The notes under the pieces are model-generated. The model was not told the origin of the DNA and did not search any database. It saw only the letters and a list, made by a program, of their open reading frames with translations. A stretch of 64,000 nt of DNA. Origin: Hofstenia miamia. Lineage: Eukaryota; Xenacoelomorpha; Acoela. Position numbers and translations under genes: made by a program. The stretch spans positions 685,771 to 749,770 of the forward strand of contig SCFE01000104.1 of assembly GCA_004352715.1 (NCBI GenBank), in the 5' to 3' direction. Each line of letters starts with the position of its first letter. Position 1 is the first letter of the stretch. This document shows positions 1-12,800 of the stretch, in pieces.

Positions 1-3000
1 TATATATACTTATATATTAGGCGACATGACAAGTGCTCGTTGATTTGGATACCTGATGCCCGCAATGTTACCTTAATGTCTAATGGGTATACGGGTATTG
101 AGAAATCTCTAAAAGTTCGAGTATGCGAGTTTGAAAAGTGTGACTTTTAATTCAAATTGAATAGTGTTTTTGAGCATCATTTTTTTATAATGTGAAACTT
201 AGACAATACTTTTCCATATTTTGAATAAGGGCTTCTTTTTGTTTGTTATCTGCAAACTTTGAAAACAAATGTTGTCAAATGTCAAAGCACGAATTACTTC
301 ATTTACATACACAAAATTACTCATACAAACCAGGACCCGATGAAAGTTGTTATTGAAAGTGGTATGTGATATGAGTTTCGATTTATTGGCACCTGTGAAT
401 TACTTTATCGATTTATTTCATTAGTTATTAGTACTTTTTGTTTTTAAAAATTTGAAAAAACCATTTTCCTTCATTCGGTAATCGTATTAGATATTAATTT
501 CAAATTTTCTAAAAGAACTCGTATATAAAAAGACTAACAGATTATAACCACTGCCATGCGAGTGCTAATGAGCCATTAGATATATCTTTCCCCTTCGAAA
601 ATATCTCTGAAGTCATACAAACATGTACATTAGGGGTGTGAATTTTTTGTTGCCTACTATTGGCATGCAGATTTAAGATGGGTTTTTCATATTATAAACG
701 AAAATATTAATAAAAATGAACGTTTTTTCAAAAATATTCACGACTAAATCCAAACATATAGGGGAGACAGTGGCTTGTTGAAACGATTTTTTAAGCATTC
801 GTATGCTTTTATGTATAAAATATGTACTTGTTTAAATACATGAATCAAAAGACTGGTATCTTATAAGATTAGGATAAACAAATTAAAAAAATAATTGATT
901 TCTAATTTCTGTATTTGCTGATAAGAATTCCTATGGTGTTCTAAACTGTCCCAAACATTGTTGATTGTTTGGAACAAGCTATCCTTATTAAGGCAAGGCT
1001 TAAAATAGTAGTAAATATTCATAATAAAAAAGTAGAAAACATTATAAGAAATATAATGTAAAATTAAGTGTATAATGTATCACAGTTTTCATAAATACAA
1101 TCCTAGATGTAAAGTTAATCATGAGCAAAGTTTTATATGCCCAAGCCAAACAAGAGCAAGTGCCTGATTAATACTCAAAATTTCTGCACCTCTATAAGTT
1201 GTACACTTCAGAAATTATTGGTAAATTACATTAACTGTGGTTGGTTGGAATGCATTCTTACATGCGCAAGCACATCTCCTTCAATCAACCTCACACAATT
1301 AATAATCTAAAAAAAGTTTGATGCCATCTACTAAACTGTAAAAACTGTAAGAGTAAGATTTTTTGTTTTAAATAGAATACCAAATTATTAAAGTTTAACT
1401 GATTCTAAGAACACAAAATGTGTTGTAAGGAATATGAAATCATTTTATGTATTGTATTTATGTAAATTGATTTTAAAAAAATGTGTGATGTTTATTTTAA
1501 GAAAATCACAACTGTTGCATTTTGGAAGTTTATGTCAAGAACCTCAAACTAAAATCCCATGAGGTATAAAAATAAAAAAACAGTTCCAACCTAATGTACA
1601 TGTATGTTGTATGCACATATATTTTAACATGAATGAACAAATTTGATGTGCGTTCATTTTTTCAAATGAAAGTCAGCATATGCTAAACCAGACAACGAAC
1701 CTAAGATAATTACATATTTCCTAAATTGCTAAATTTAGATTTCTAATATTTATGAGGTTTTATTTGTATTGAGAATTTTTTTTAAAATCTTCCTCTAAGA
1801 TACTTTTGCTCAAATTTAATTTAATCTATCATATAAAGAACTTTTGTATAAAACGTGTAATAATTGGTTACAAAAGCTATTAAAAAGAAATATTAACTAT
1901 ACCTAGTTTAGATTCCTTGTAAAATTTAAATTCGATTTATTCCTGCATATAACTAAATTTATTTCTAGTTCACTTAGAAACCCGACCGTTATTGCCAAAG
2001 CTCGGACTGATGCGACTAAAGAGCATCTGTAGATTATGATGTCTACTTTTTTTCTTCGTGTACTTAAGAATTAAGTCATTTATTTTTTATTTATGTGATC
2101 ATGTAAAAATTTCATCCAAAAACAAAGTCGGATAGTTTCGCAAATTGGTTTCATTCAAATAATGTTTATAATTTTAAAGTTGTTTTCTTTGGTAAATCAC
2201 TAACTGGAATTAAGTATGTTTAATATATTTAATATAATAAATGTGATACTTAAATTATAGAAGTCTTCATTAAACAATAATTGATAGACAAAAGACGAGC
2301 TAGAATTTGCTTGAAGCGTTTGAGGTGAACAGAATTTATTGACAAATGACATTGACAAAGTAGATATATTAGCGTATATTCTATCATCAAAACTCGAGAT
2401 CATATCATAAAATTTAATTTAAAGTCCTTTCAATTGACAGGTTTCTAAATACGCTTCAATTCAAATAACTCTCAATCGCCGAAGATGTAAAATTAAAAAT
2501 TCATTTTTTGATGTAAATAAGTTCACAACAGTTTTCATCGTATTAAATGCCTTTCTAATGTGAAGATGTTGTTGTGATTTAAAATTACTTTGACCATGTT
2601 GCAATTTTGGATTGGGGTGTCTCCTTGAACAAAAATAAACATGCAGTTGAACAATCAATTTAGAATAGTTAATTACTTTAGATTCGCTATATGAGGAATT
2701 TTTCCACTTTTACAACTAATATTTGCTACGCCTCAGCAAAGCGGAATATTCGATTTTGATTAATGCTAACCTTTGAATTAAGTAAATAGCAAAGCTGAAA
2801 TATTCCCATTACAACTGCCCGGTTTACCTGCTGATTTTATAAATTCCAAAACCCGATTCGTCAAATTTTCGGTTTTTGGAAATTTATAATTATAATTCGA
2901 CTACAATTGCGTCATTACAAAAATGCACCTGTTGGAATTTGAAGGAGAAAGCTCTTGCATCTTATAATGCCAGAAAACATTTTAAAAAATTCAATAAAAA

Positions 3001-3224
3001 ATCTACCTCCACATTTAATCGTCTTATGACGGCCGATGTCACAATTTTCATTTATTTGACATTGAAACATTCCTGGACTGGCCAATATACTGTGTCAAAA
3101 AACTTCTAATGATTCAAATGAAGATTTTTTAAAATATAAATAAAAAACAAGTTTTCCTTCAATCTAATATTGGACTGAATGATTACACAATTTGAGCTGA
3201 CATTGCAGTAAAATTGGCTCGAAT

Positions 3225-3228
<4 letters not shown>
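1..3228. other. AT-rich stretch without a recognisable gene
   Basis: No reading frame here has recognisable domains. The frames at 2200-2403, 2461-2658 and 2876-3109 are short, low in complexity and match no family I know. A short sequence at 2731-2742 (GCTACGCCTCAG) resembles the hAT terminal sequence seen at 29398-29409, but I see no partner end. Confidence 0.5.

Positions 3229-3265
<37 letters not shown>
3229..3265. repeat. (TAA)n microsatellite at LINE-A copy 1 3' end
   Basis: About twelve units of TAA. It abuts the 3' end of the minus-strand LINE that follows, so on the LINE's sense strand it sits where a simple-repeat tail would be. Confidence 0.85.
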
Positions 3266-3266
<1 letters not shown>

Positions 3267-5010
3267 TATTTTATTTACTACGAAAAAATAAAAACATGTC
3301 AACGTTTAAGGCAGCGAGGACAGTAATAGGAAATAAAGTAGGAGCAGATAGAAGAGTAGGCGAAGTTGGAGAGGGTCTCAGCAAAGAGGAAAGACATCAA
3401 AGAAATCAATGGCTGTTGGGGGGTAGAGAGTCAAGATGTAATTAGCATCATTAAAAGCACGATTGAAAAACGAGTGAAACGTGCAATGTTTCTTGGGACG
3501 ACGAATGGAGAAAGTGACAACAAATGGAGCGGGAATTAGAGACCTTAATGAAATCAAAAGGGCCAAGATCCAATTTGCGAGTGAGCAAGCGATTGAACAG
3601 GAGATCACCGGAGAGTGTAGAATTTGAGAAGAGCGTCTTTGTATGGTAAGGGAGAGATCCATTTGAAGGCACACTTCTGGAAGCGTTCCATAGAGTAGAA
3701 CAAGGAACGAAAAGGTCAATAACAGGGAGAAGCGTAGAGAAGAATGGCGCGAGGAATGGAATTCACAGGAGCCGTGGAATTAAAGAGAACATTATCGAAG
3801 AGAGCAAAGAGTGAGAAATTAGATTTGCGGAGGCGTAGAGACGCATGACCAGACCAATTTAAGTCAGCAGCAAGTTAAACTCCAAGATGAGCATGATGAG
3901 GAGGAAGTTCACAGGAAGAGGAAGATCAGAAGGGGAGGTACTGAATAGGAAATACCACATGTCTTGGTTGAGCGAAATCCAGGTGGTTAATGGAAGAGCC
4001 AAAAGCTTAAGATCAGAGGTAATATTGGAGGCAAAAGAACTACCAAAGTTGAAAATCGCAATGTCATCAAAGTACAGTAGACAGGATAAATTGAGGACAA
4101 ATTGAGGGAGGTCGTTGATATCAACGAGGAAAAAGAGAACAGCAAACACAGAATCTTGAGGAGCACCACTAGAGACAAGAGCAGGAGAAGAAATAGACGA
4201 ATTGATTTTGAAATACCGACGACGATTGGGCAGGTAAGATTGGAAGAGTTCGATGAAATCAGCATCAAAGCCAAATAAGTTAAATTTATCAAGAAGAATA
4301 GAATGAAACAGCCGATAAAAAGCGTTAGAAATGTCAAGAAAGATAATGCAACCAGGATCATTACGATCAGAGTGGAAATAACAGTTTTCAATCAAAGTGA
4401 GCAAGTTAGTGATGGTAGAACAACCTGGAAGGTTACCATGCTGAGAAGAGGAATTTTAGCGCTCAAAGATTATTGACAGCCGAGAAGAAATAGCTATTGA
4501 ACGATAAGAAGTGACTTGAGAAGAGGAAAACTGATTATATTTTAACAATGGAGAGATCCAAGATGTTTTCCAGCTAGGCGGAAAACGCTTAGCGGAACAA
4601 ATGTAGGAGAAGAGATGCTTTAAATGGATGGAAAGAGTTGAGGAGGTTTCTTGAATTACAAAGGATGGGACGCCATCAGGTTAGCAAAGACCAGACAACT
4701 TGCAGGACTTAAGCATGAGGGAAATATCATGAGCGCTGAAGAAGATGTCACATAGGCGAATCAGGGAGGAGGTGGCAGTGGACCTGGGCAGAGAGCAGGA
4801 TCAAAGAAATTTGAAGCGAAATAGGCATTTAAGAGATCAGCTTTTTCCAGATCGAAGAGAGCAGAAAGATGGTTCCATTTCAAGTGGGAAGGTCAGGTTT
4901 GGAGTAAAGGGAACGCAAAAAATTAGCCCAAATGCAGCAAGTGTCATAGAACTCATAAAAAATGTGTTAAAAAACAAATACAATGATTTGCAAATGGAAA
5001 TTCTGAGCAA
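3266..5010 (-). pseudogene. LINE-A copy 1: decayed non-LTR retrotransposon reverse transcriptase
   Basis: The minus strand encodes the second ORF of a non-LTR retrotransposon (reverse transcriptase for target-primed integration), split over several frames. In sense order I read a pre-RT stretch near 4860-4740 (LEKADLLNAYFASNF), then PDGVPSFVIQETSS near 4680, IIFLDISNAF near 4350, SGAPQDSVFAVLFFLVDINDLP near 4200-4120 and YFDDIAIF near 4080, where the usual YADD has become FDD-containing. A C-terminal part at 3719-3378 (FSIRRPKKHCTFHSFFNR) is in another frame. An in-frame stop lies near 4680 and there are frameshifts near 3860 and 3700. No endonuclease domain is present, so the copy is 5'-truncated. 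A second copy lies at 56474-57580. The clade looks like the Jockey/CR1/L2 group, which is inference. Confidence 0.85.
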
Positions 5011-5050
5011 AGATTTTAATCTTTCAAACAACGATCATTGTGTGGATTAG

Positions 5051-6474
5051 TGCTATCAGTAATTGGAAAACATCAATTGGGGTAATCTGCAGGGCGTTTT
5101 TCTTTAAATATCAATGATGGAATCAAGATCAATGTCTTCACCAACATTATAGCTAAGGCGCACATTATGTAAAGTGGGCTAGAGTTCCCATTCCTGACCA
5201 ACTGTACTTAATTGACTATATTCAAGTCAAATTCAGGCGCATTAGCGCAGGAGTAGGCAAGCTGTTTTGATCGCGTCTTTGGAACTTGGTGGGACTAATT
5301 ATCAAGTGAAAATTTTTTTAATGATGGTTAATAACCACTGATTATAGAATTATAAGCTCACAATTGATTGAAAGAAAATTGTGTGAAACACCTTATTAAT
5401 GCTATTTAATATATTTTAGAGTCTCGGGTAGATCTTTTTCAGTTATTTACTGCTATTGTTGAAATTATAAACCCCAGTATTTGTACAGCTTGTTATTGTT
5501 AGCAAATTGCCAGAATTTTATAGTAAAATCTGCAATAATTGTGGACTCTCACCACTTAATATTATGGGCGACCATAATCAATATTAAACTAATATCATAG
5601 GTTACTCAGAACAAAAGATTTTGAAGAGTATTAACAGTTTATAATTTTAAATCGATATCTAAAATTAGAAGCGTCACCTAAAGCATTTAATTTAAAAAAA
5701 CGATTCTGTAAATGACAATGTCAGTGAAAATGCTACTGCCGACTACTGTCATTTACCAATAAAGTGAATATTTTGTATTCATTTAAGTGCTTGGTAAAAA
5801 GTCCAAGTTTTCATTAAAATTTTTCCCCTTCTAGGTAGTGTTGTATTATGTTCGTTCAGTTTTTTCATGATGTCCACAGTAACTGCCAGATTATGATAAA
5901 CAATTTATTTCCATGATTTTTAGTTGTATTTTGTTTTTCAAACTTAGTCGCTTTCAACATGTTTCTTAATTGTTCCACTGAAAATTGCAGTATTAGTAAA
6001 AAGCGCCGACTACGGCACAAAAAATCACAGCTAAAGGCCAGAAATGGCTAAAGTATTACGGCCAACTGCTGGCTTAACGCTTAAGTCAAAGTATATTTTG
6101 TCAAAGTATATTTTCCACACCAAGAAATGTGCCTTGGCATCAGATCACTAGCATAGAACGTGTTATTCAAAAAAGCTATCGGGCATCTATGAGAACTTAT
6201 GACGCATGAAGAATTTATATACTGTACGTTTGATCAAATGATATAAACGTAAGTGAAGTGATATTGCTAAACAGTGCTTTTTGTGGCCAAGAGAAGCATT
6301 ATCGTCCCAGGACTTCTTAACAAGATTTTTCTGATAATTTTTAACGGTGGAATATCTGATAGAAATTTAGCGCTGTAATGCTTTGCTATGTTAAACTGAA
6401 ATCAAGGAGAGTTAACTTCTATTTGGGAATATGCATATACCTCAATTTATGCGATTTGAATTCAAATGCTATAC

Positions 6475-6480
<6 letters not shown>
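5051..6480. other. Unannotated AT-rich sequence
   Basis: No gene or element recognised. There is a tandem 16-bp duplication (GTCAAAGTATATTTT twice) at about 6084-6115 and a slightly GC-richer patch at 6000-6075 with several GGCC motifs. Confidence 0.4.

Positions 6481-6518
<38 letters not shown>
6481..6518. repeat. (TA)n microsatellite
   Basis: Nineteen TA units, located immediately downstream (in sense) of the Penelope-like element at 6519-7205. Confidence 0.95.
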
Positions 6519-6521
<3 letters not shown>

Positions 6522-6559
6522 AAAATCTTAAGACTTTGAATATTTTTATGGAAACTTTT

Positions 6560-6621
6560 ATTGCTTTTATCGCGACATGTTTCGACAAACATTGTTGTCA
6601 TCTTCAAGCATTTGTAGCAAT
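6560..6621 (-). ncRNA. Hammerhead-core-like motif in the Penelope-like 3' region, copy 1
   Basis: On the minus strand this reads UUGAAGAU, then a stem GACAA...UUGUC, then GAAA, the palindrome CAUG, and UC. Flanking segments AUUGCU and AGCAAU pair as an outer stem across an internal loop, the arrangement expected for stem I of a type I hammerhead. Deviations are U for C at the first core position and an extra U before stem II, so self-cleavage is doubtful. Hammerhead motifs are known from Penelope-like retroelements. Here the assignment is inference from layout and from comparison with copies at 16549, 22162 and 23744. Confidence 0.4.
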
Positions 6622-6656
6622 GTTCCCGAATTTTTTTCATTAAATGTTTTTGATCT

Positions 6657-7205
6657 TTAATAAATGTTTAAATTTGATTGATGGCTTTGTTTATTTATTA
6701 AGGTTTTCTTGGATGATTTAATACATATGGCTTCTGCTATCTTAGTTTCACGATGTTTTACTAGTATGTTAAAATTTTTTAGCTTAGGTGCACATTTCTG
6801 ATTGTAGATGCCCTCTTATATGTTCTTTTACCCGAGTTTCTAAATGTGTTCTAGTCTCGCCAATGTATGAACTTGAACATTCATCACAGTCGTATGGATA
6901 AACGATGTTAGAAGACAGGGAATACGGTATGTGATATTTATTAAGGAAAATCTGCATGGTCTTCTTTGCATAAAATACTGGACAAATTTTCGAAACTTGT
7001 AATTCTTTGTTATATGTTTTTATGGTTCTCTTCAGTTGTTCTTCTCGTGTTCTTATGAATGGTAACTTCTAGTATATATTTTTTTTGTTGGTTATTTGTA
7101 GCATTTAATGGTTGTTTCTTGGATGAAAATTTTCTATCAATCTTACGAATTAATTTTTGTGGATAGCCATTATTTTTAAGATCCTCTGTGATTTTATCTT
7201 ACAGC
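6657..7205 (-). pseudogene. Penelope-like retroelement, RT C-terminus plus GIY-YIG endonuclease (copy 1)
   Basis: This is the C-terminal half of a Penelope-like element polyprotein. In sense order: the end of the RT thumb near 7200-7150 (LKNNGYPQKLIRKIDRKF); a linker near 7060-6900 (FIRTREEQLKRTIKTYNKEL, then KICPVFYAKKTMQIFL); a GIY-YIG endonuclease core near 6900-6800 (PYDCDECSSSYIGETRTHLE, then TRVKEHIRGHLQ) with its CxxC pair; and the family's ending near 6740-6660 (HRETKIAEAICIKSSKKTL), with a stop at about 6657. Frameshifts occur near 7070 and near 6785, and stops separate the blocks, so the copy is dead. The endonuclease nicks target DNA in this family. The RT palm is absent. Copies 3 and 4 share the LNKQ ending. 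Confidence 0.88.
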
Positions 7206-7450
7206 CACAATCTCTTCTTTTAAATTTACCAATAAATTAAAAACTTCTACTCAAAAGCATTCTTCAATATTTTAATATAAAAGTAATAGATCAATTCATT
7301 TGAAGACTTGACATTTTGGCTAAAAACCAAGTCACGTGTATTTAAATATTTAAACAACTCGTATGATAAAGATAATTCATTTAATTAACTATTTTAGATG
7401 TTGAGTTTACTCCGACAAAATATACCGAATATTTTTTGAAAAATCCTATA

Positions 7451-7488
<38 letters not shown>

Positions 7489-8095
7489 TTTTGTAAGTGC
7501 AAAAAAGACCTTTTTGTTTTACTATTCATTACAGCACATTTCCATCATATCAGAACTTTTAAAATTGCAAATTACCTTAATGGAGTTCTAAATATAAATT
7601 TGTTTGTTTTCCAAAAATTCCTTATAACAAATCAATTCATAAGAATTTTTTGACTCAATCAACTACAAATATGCGTTTGGCTGACTTTGGCAGTTCTTGA
7701 AAAATGCCATACAGTTGATGTCATATGTGAAAATGACAATTAATATATGCTTCTTAAAATATTTGACAGTTTTAAAATTTATTCTTTGGAAATATCTTAC
7801 ATAATCTTCTTTTCAAATTGCATTGACATTGTTAGTTAAAGTTTGGTTAAAAGACAAGATGAACCTCAAATACGATTTCATTAAAAGTTTAGTGACGAAT
7901 TTGTTATATATTATCGCTAAGAATTTATAAATGTAATTTAAAGAAAATTATATTTAATTTTCAAATTTTTCTGAAACTCATGTAAACCAAACAAATAAAC
8001 TCATTGAAAATTGCTTGCACAGTAAAAAATTATTAACTAAATTGATATTGAGATTTCGCATGAAAGGCTGTTTACATTTGCAGTTTTAACTCTGC
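7206..8095. other. AT-rich spacer with (TA)n array
   Basis: Contains a (TA)n microsatellite at 7454-7486. No gene recognised. Confidence 0.5.
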
Positions 8096-8181
8096 TTGTT
8101 TGCCCAGCGTCCGTCCATTTTCGAGTACCTGGTGGTTGCTGCCGACAATCCTTTGAGAAACATGTCTGAAGACTCATATTA
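8051..8181 (+). other. Possible exon fragment cut by an assembly gap
   Basis: Base composition rises sharply next to the gap. A 3' splice-site-like sequence (TTTACATTTGCAG) ends at about 8080, and one plus-strand frame from about 8088 reads QRPSIFEYLVVAADNPLRNM with GC-rich third positions, unlike the surrounding DNA. The minus-strand frame (8180-8037) is also open. I do not recognise the peptide. The gap begins within it, so neither length nor strand can be settled. Confidence 0.2.
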
Positions 8182-9181
8182 NNNNNNNNNNNNNNNNNNN
8201 NNNNNNNNNNNNNNNNNNNNNNNNNNNNNNNNNNNNNNNNNNNNNNNNNNNNNNNNNNNNNNNNNNNNNNNNNNNNNNNNNNNNNNNNNNNNNNNNNNNN
8301 NNNNNNNNNNNNNNNNNNNNNNNNNNNNNNNNNNNNNNNNNNNNNNNNNNNNNNNNNNNNNNNNNNNNNNNNNNNNNNNNNNNNNNNNNNNNNNNNNNNN
8401 NNNNNNNNNNNNNNNNNNNNNNNNNNNNNNNNNNNNNNNNNNNNNNNNNNNNNNNNNNNNNNNNNNNNNNNNNNNNNNNNNNNNNNNNNNNNNNNNNNNN
8501 NNNNNNNNNNNNNNNNNNNNNNNNNNNNNNNNNNNNNNNNNNNNNNNNNNNNNNNNNNNNNNNNNNNNNNNNNNNNNNNNNNNNNNNNNNNNNNNNNNNN
8601 NNNNNNNNNNNNNNNNNNNNNNNNNNNNNNNNNNNNNNNNNNNNNNNNNNNNNNNNNNNNNNNNNNNNNNNNNNNNNNNNNNNNNNNNNNNNNNNNNNNN
8701 NNNNNNNNNNNNNNNNNNNNNNNNNNNNNNNNNNNNNNNNNNNNNNNNNNNNNNNNNNNNNNNNNNNNNNNNNNNNNNNNNNNNNNNNNNNNNNNNNNNN
8801 NNNNNNNNNNNNNNNNNNNNNNNNNNNNNNNNNNNNNNNNNNNNNNNNNNNNNNNNNNNNNNNNNNNNNNNNNNNNNNNNNNNNNNNNNNNNNNNNNNNN
8901 NNNNNNNNNNNNNNNNNNNNNNNNNNNNNNNNNNNNNNNNNNNNNNNNNNNNNNNNNNNNNNNNNNNNNNNNNNNNNNNNNNNNNNNNNNNNNNNNNNNN
9001 NNNNNNNNNNNNNNNNNNNNNNNNNNNNNNNNNNNNNNNNNNNNNNNNNNNNNNNNNNNNNNNNNNNNNNNNNNNNNNNNNNNNNNNNNNNNNNNNNNNN
9101 NNNNNNNNNNNNNNNNNNNNNNNNNNNNNNNNNNNNNNNNNNNNNNNNNNNNNNNNNNNNNNNNNNNNNNNNNNNNNNNNN
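8182..9181. other. Assembly gap, 1,000 N
   Basis: Exactly 1,000 undetermined bases, the usual placeholder for a scaffold join of unknown size. Its true length is not known. Confidence 0.95.
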
Positions 9182-10188
9182 CTATAAGATTTCTCAAGAT
9201 TACTCATGCTAAAAAGCAGACTACAATATTTGAAAAATCGTTTTGCAAATAACCTAGCCCCTCTAAATTTTAATAACCATTTGTTAGCATTAAAGTAATT
9301 CCGTCTTAATGGAATCTGGTTATTTGTAGGTCATTATTGCTTTTATTTTTAACAGCCCTACGATGAAATATTTACCTGTTCTATAAATTTCTGCTCAAAT
9401 GTTTGCCATCTTTCAATAACATACTGTAAAATGTAAATGCGCTTTTCTGAGTGATGTTTGTCAAGAAGCACTAAGGTAGATTTATTAAATTTTTTGACCT
9501 TGAGTTCTTTTTAAAATTCCAAGTCAAATGCCTATGGCAATGATTTTGTTTCAAATGTGAAAATAGATACAAAATTTCCTGTAAGGAATTAAAGAATATT
9601 ATTTTTTGTTAGCAATTCATTGAAAGTTTAAAGACTGTCAAGTTTTATTCAATGAAATTTATTTTCGCCTAAAGAAAATTAGAAGGCATCAAGTGGTTTT
9701 TTGAGAACTTATGAAAATATATTGGCAAAAATAATTTTTTATCAAACATATATTTTCAATTAAGTTGAACATTGCTAAAAAAATTAAATGTTTTTTGCAC
9801 TGAAAAGAGTCAAAACAATAGCTTTGAATACCTGTTCATAACAATATTTGTTGGCACAATATCCTTCAAAAAATCTTCATATTGCCTGGATAAGCTAGAT
9901 CATTTTCTGTGGCTGAATTTCTTGAAATTATTTAATGATTTATCTTTGAAAATTTCGAGTTTTTTAAAATCATTTTAATACTCTCCATTTTCCAGGTCTG
10001 TCGTTCATGTAATTATACGGATTGAGATCATGGGAGCAACGAAAAACATTAAGAGTTTCTCTATATGTAGTTAGACTTATTGAAAATTGCCGTATGCAAA
10101 TTCAGAGGTTGTGGTGCTAAGCGTGCCGTGTGGTGAATTTAACAACGAAAGTGAAAGAGGAGATAATCCCAAATCCCAGGGCACTTTT

Positions 10189-10221
10189 AGCAAGGCCGCT
10201 CCTGTTAAGAGCGGCCTTGCT
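10189..10221. other. Perfect GC-rich hairpin
   Basis: A 13-bp perfect inverted repeat (AGCAAGGCCGCTC and GAGCGGCCTTGCT) flanks the 7-nt loop CTGTTAA. It stands out in AT-rich DNA. It resembles a bacterial intrinsic terminator in shape, but nothing else here is bacterial. A small structured RNA or a transposon subterminal palindrome are other options. Confidence 0.6.
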
Positions 10222-10311
10222 TTCAGAATTTGGCTAACTTTATTAGTTTTTGCGTTACACCTATTTAAATTTCTTGGGAAATTTAATGTTAATATGGATG
10301 AAATTTAATTT

Positions 10312-10346
10312 ATTTTAGGGAATATGCAAAAAAAAATGTTTTTCAT
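10312..10346 (+). repeat. 35-bp direct repeat, unit 1
   Basis: ATTTTAGGGAATATGCAAAA followed by an A-run and TTTTTCAT. It recurs at 10521-10555 with one mismatch, 209 bp away. It could flank an inserted segment or mark a local duplication. Confidence 0.7.
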
Positions 10347-10520
10347 CAATAATGGCTAATTCTACGTTTATAGTGTTCTTTCCACCTAATCCGGAAACCT
10401 CATTCCCCATTGTAATCATTGCTAGATTTAAAAAAATTTTCAAATATATATATACATAGCATACATAGAGTGATAATCATACATGGTTGCTGAGTAATGC
10501 TAGCATATGCAGATGTGCTC

Positions 10521-10555
10521 ATTTTAGGGAATATGCAAAAAAAAATATTTTTCAT
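10521..10555 (+). repeat. 35-bp direct repeat, unit 2
   Basis: Second unit of the repeat at 10312-10346, differing by one base. Confidence 0.7.
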
Positions 10556-12800
10556 TGGTTACAGTTTGCTGAATTAATAGAGTCACATACATAAAAGTTT
10601 GTTTGCAATTAACACATGGCATCATTTCTATGAAATGTCACTAGTTCAAAGTTTAATGTAAACTTTGACAGCGTGTTAAGTACATACTTTGATATAAAAG
10701 AATTCTGCCGAATCTTCAATTTGTGTAAAATAAACTAAGTTTATTACACTTTCGTTAAACTTTAACTACAAATTTTAAGTTCTGAAATTGCAAAAAATTA
10801 TTTGCAAATCAATAAAATTAATTAACCCAAACATTCAAGTATGTTGAATTTCTAAATTTCTTTATTGCATTGGTTAGTAGCACCCCAACCGATTTAAGCA
10901 AAATAGCCTGCCTTATAATTTTGTTTTTTTCAGTTAAACAATGATTCTTTTACATTTACTATGAATTGCAATATATTTAATTATTGCCAATTTTTTTTCA
11001 AACGGGGTTAAGTATTTGAGTAAGACCTTAAAGTGAAAATAATTTCAGTATTTTAGTACGTTCATTTGTGTTTATTTAGATAATATGTCAACAAAATATT
11101 ATCAGTTCTTATTTTACTCCAAGCATGCTTAGGATAAATAATGAAGTTAAGTCAGGAAGTTGTTTTATAATTACTGTGAAAAAGCATGTTTTGCAAATCC
11201 TACTTGCATACTGTCCTGGCAAAATAGTAACGCTTATAGTTGTAAATTGATCAGATTTGTAGGATAAAAAAATTGTGACCATCAAACATTATTGCATGAC
11301 AAACTCATCAAGTGAGTGTAATTAGAAGTTACAACTTGCTGGCAAAAATAGATAATGTCATAAACAATATCGAACGAAATCAGATTTGCTATATCTCATA
11401 TCATTTTGTTAATAGTATGTGTGTGTGTGTTTTGCCTCAGTAGAACACAGCGTTCATTGGTCAACCAAGTGTTTTTTGCAGCCATGTATCTGTCGCGAAA
11501 CTTGCTTCGATGTGGGAATAAACGAAAATGTTTTTTATATTTTTTAAGTTGATCGCAATGATGATTCTAAAAAAATGCTATTCAAACGTCCTTCTGAAAT
11601 TTTCAATTTTTTAGAGGCTACATTATGTAACTATCTAATAAACGTTCAATAATATATCTTTGAATTATTTTTGCTTACATAATAACAACTAAATTGTTAT
11701 GATTCCCGGCATTTATAAAATACCATTTTAAAAATTCTATTTCTGCCAGATTTATATTCATATAATCATCATATATAATTACGAAGTTGATTTAGATTGC
11801 AATTTCAAATTAAAACAATGTTACTTTTCACTGCTTAGCATTAACTTTCGACTCTCAATTTTAAGGTAGAGTAGTTTAAATTGAAATATGAAAACTGCTT
11901 AGGAACATGAAAATTTGTTTTTTGTCATGAGTCATGACTAGCAATGTTTACATAAATGCTGCTCTTACCTGTTGTTTTGCTGCAATAGTCAAAAGATATG
12001 CATACTTTTTCGAAAATGCATGTGAAAACACATTGTGGCAAAAAATATTTCAAAATATGCATCTTCTGCAAATGGGAAACTAAAAATGTATTCAGTTGCC
12101 AAGATGTTAGCACGATTTTTTGCAATAAATTCAATATTTTTCTTATTTTTTAACTCTTCCTTATCTTTGTTCAAATGCACTTGATCTTTTAATACCGACA
12201 AACGAGTAACAATTAAAGCAAGAAGTCTTACTTTAATATTCTAATTGCTAAAATATTTCAAGTAATAAATTTATCCATTTTATAAATTGTAGATATTAGT
12301 TAGAAACAATGTCTTAGCAGAAAATCATCTGAAATATTATACAAAATTTCTGAAAATTGGATAATTAACTCTAGTATTACAAATGTAAACATACCAAATA
12401 GACACATTTTCAAGGTGTGTCTAGTACATTGTGTTTTTACTGCTATGTTCATATCATACTTTTTATGTTAAGAATGTTTCCTTTAATTTGTGAGTTCTTA
12501 CTGCATGCATGCTTCATTCTTTATTTACTTAAAAATAATTCACAAATCAGCTAATCGCGTAGTTTAATGAATTACGAGATAATTACCACTTGCTTCTAAA
12601 TCATCACAGAATGCTTTCAATTAAAATTAATTAGTCGTCACCTTACCTTTTTTAAACTTATTGCGTCATTACATAATAAATAAATGAATGTCATTACTAC
12701 CATTTGTCAGTTTCTCTAAATTTAAAAAGTTCCAATGACTTTAATCAACTACAACTAGATTGAACATCATAGCATTAAGACATCACAATTTTAAATATTC

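Larger units (their letters stand above)
9182..12800. other. AT-rich region without a recognisable gene
   Basis: Frames at 9772-9978, 10087-10308, 11925-12134 and 11989-12201 have no recognisable domains. The notable items, a GC hairpin at 10189 and a direct repeat at 10312/10521, are listed separately. Confidence 0.45.

Noticed and set aside
2876-3109. 77-codon plus-strand frame as a gene
   Set aside because: AT-rich composition, no recognisable domain, no flanking signals.
8037-9207. Long frames across N gaps (also at 15201-16400, 22330-23485, 27685-28012, 51076-51308)
   Set aside because: The length comes from undetermined bases, so there is no sequence evidence.
10189-10221. Bacterial rho-independent terminator
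   Set aside because: The shape fits, but there is no T-run of note after the stem, no bacterial gene nearby, and the surrounding DNA is animal repeat sequence.
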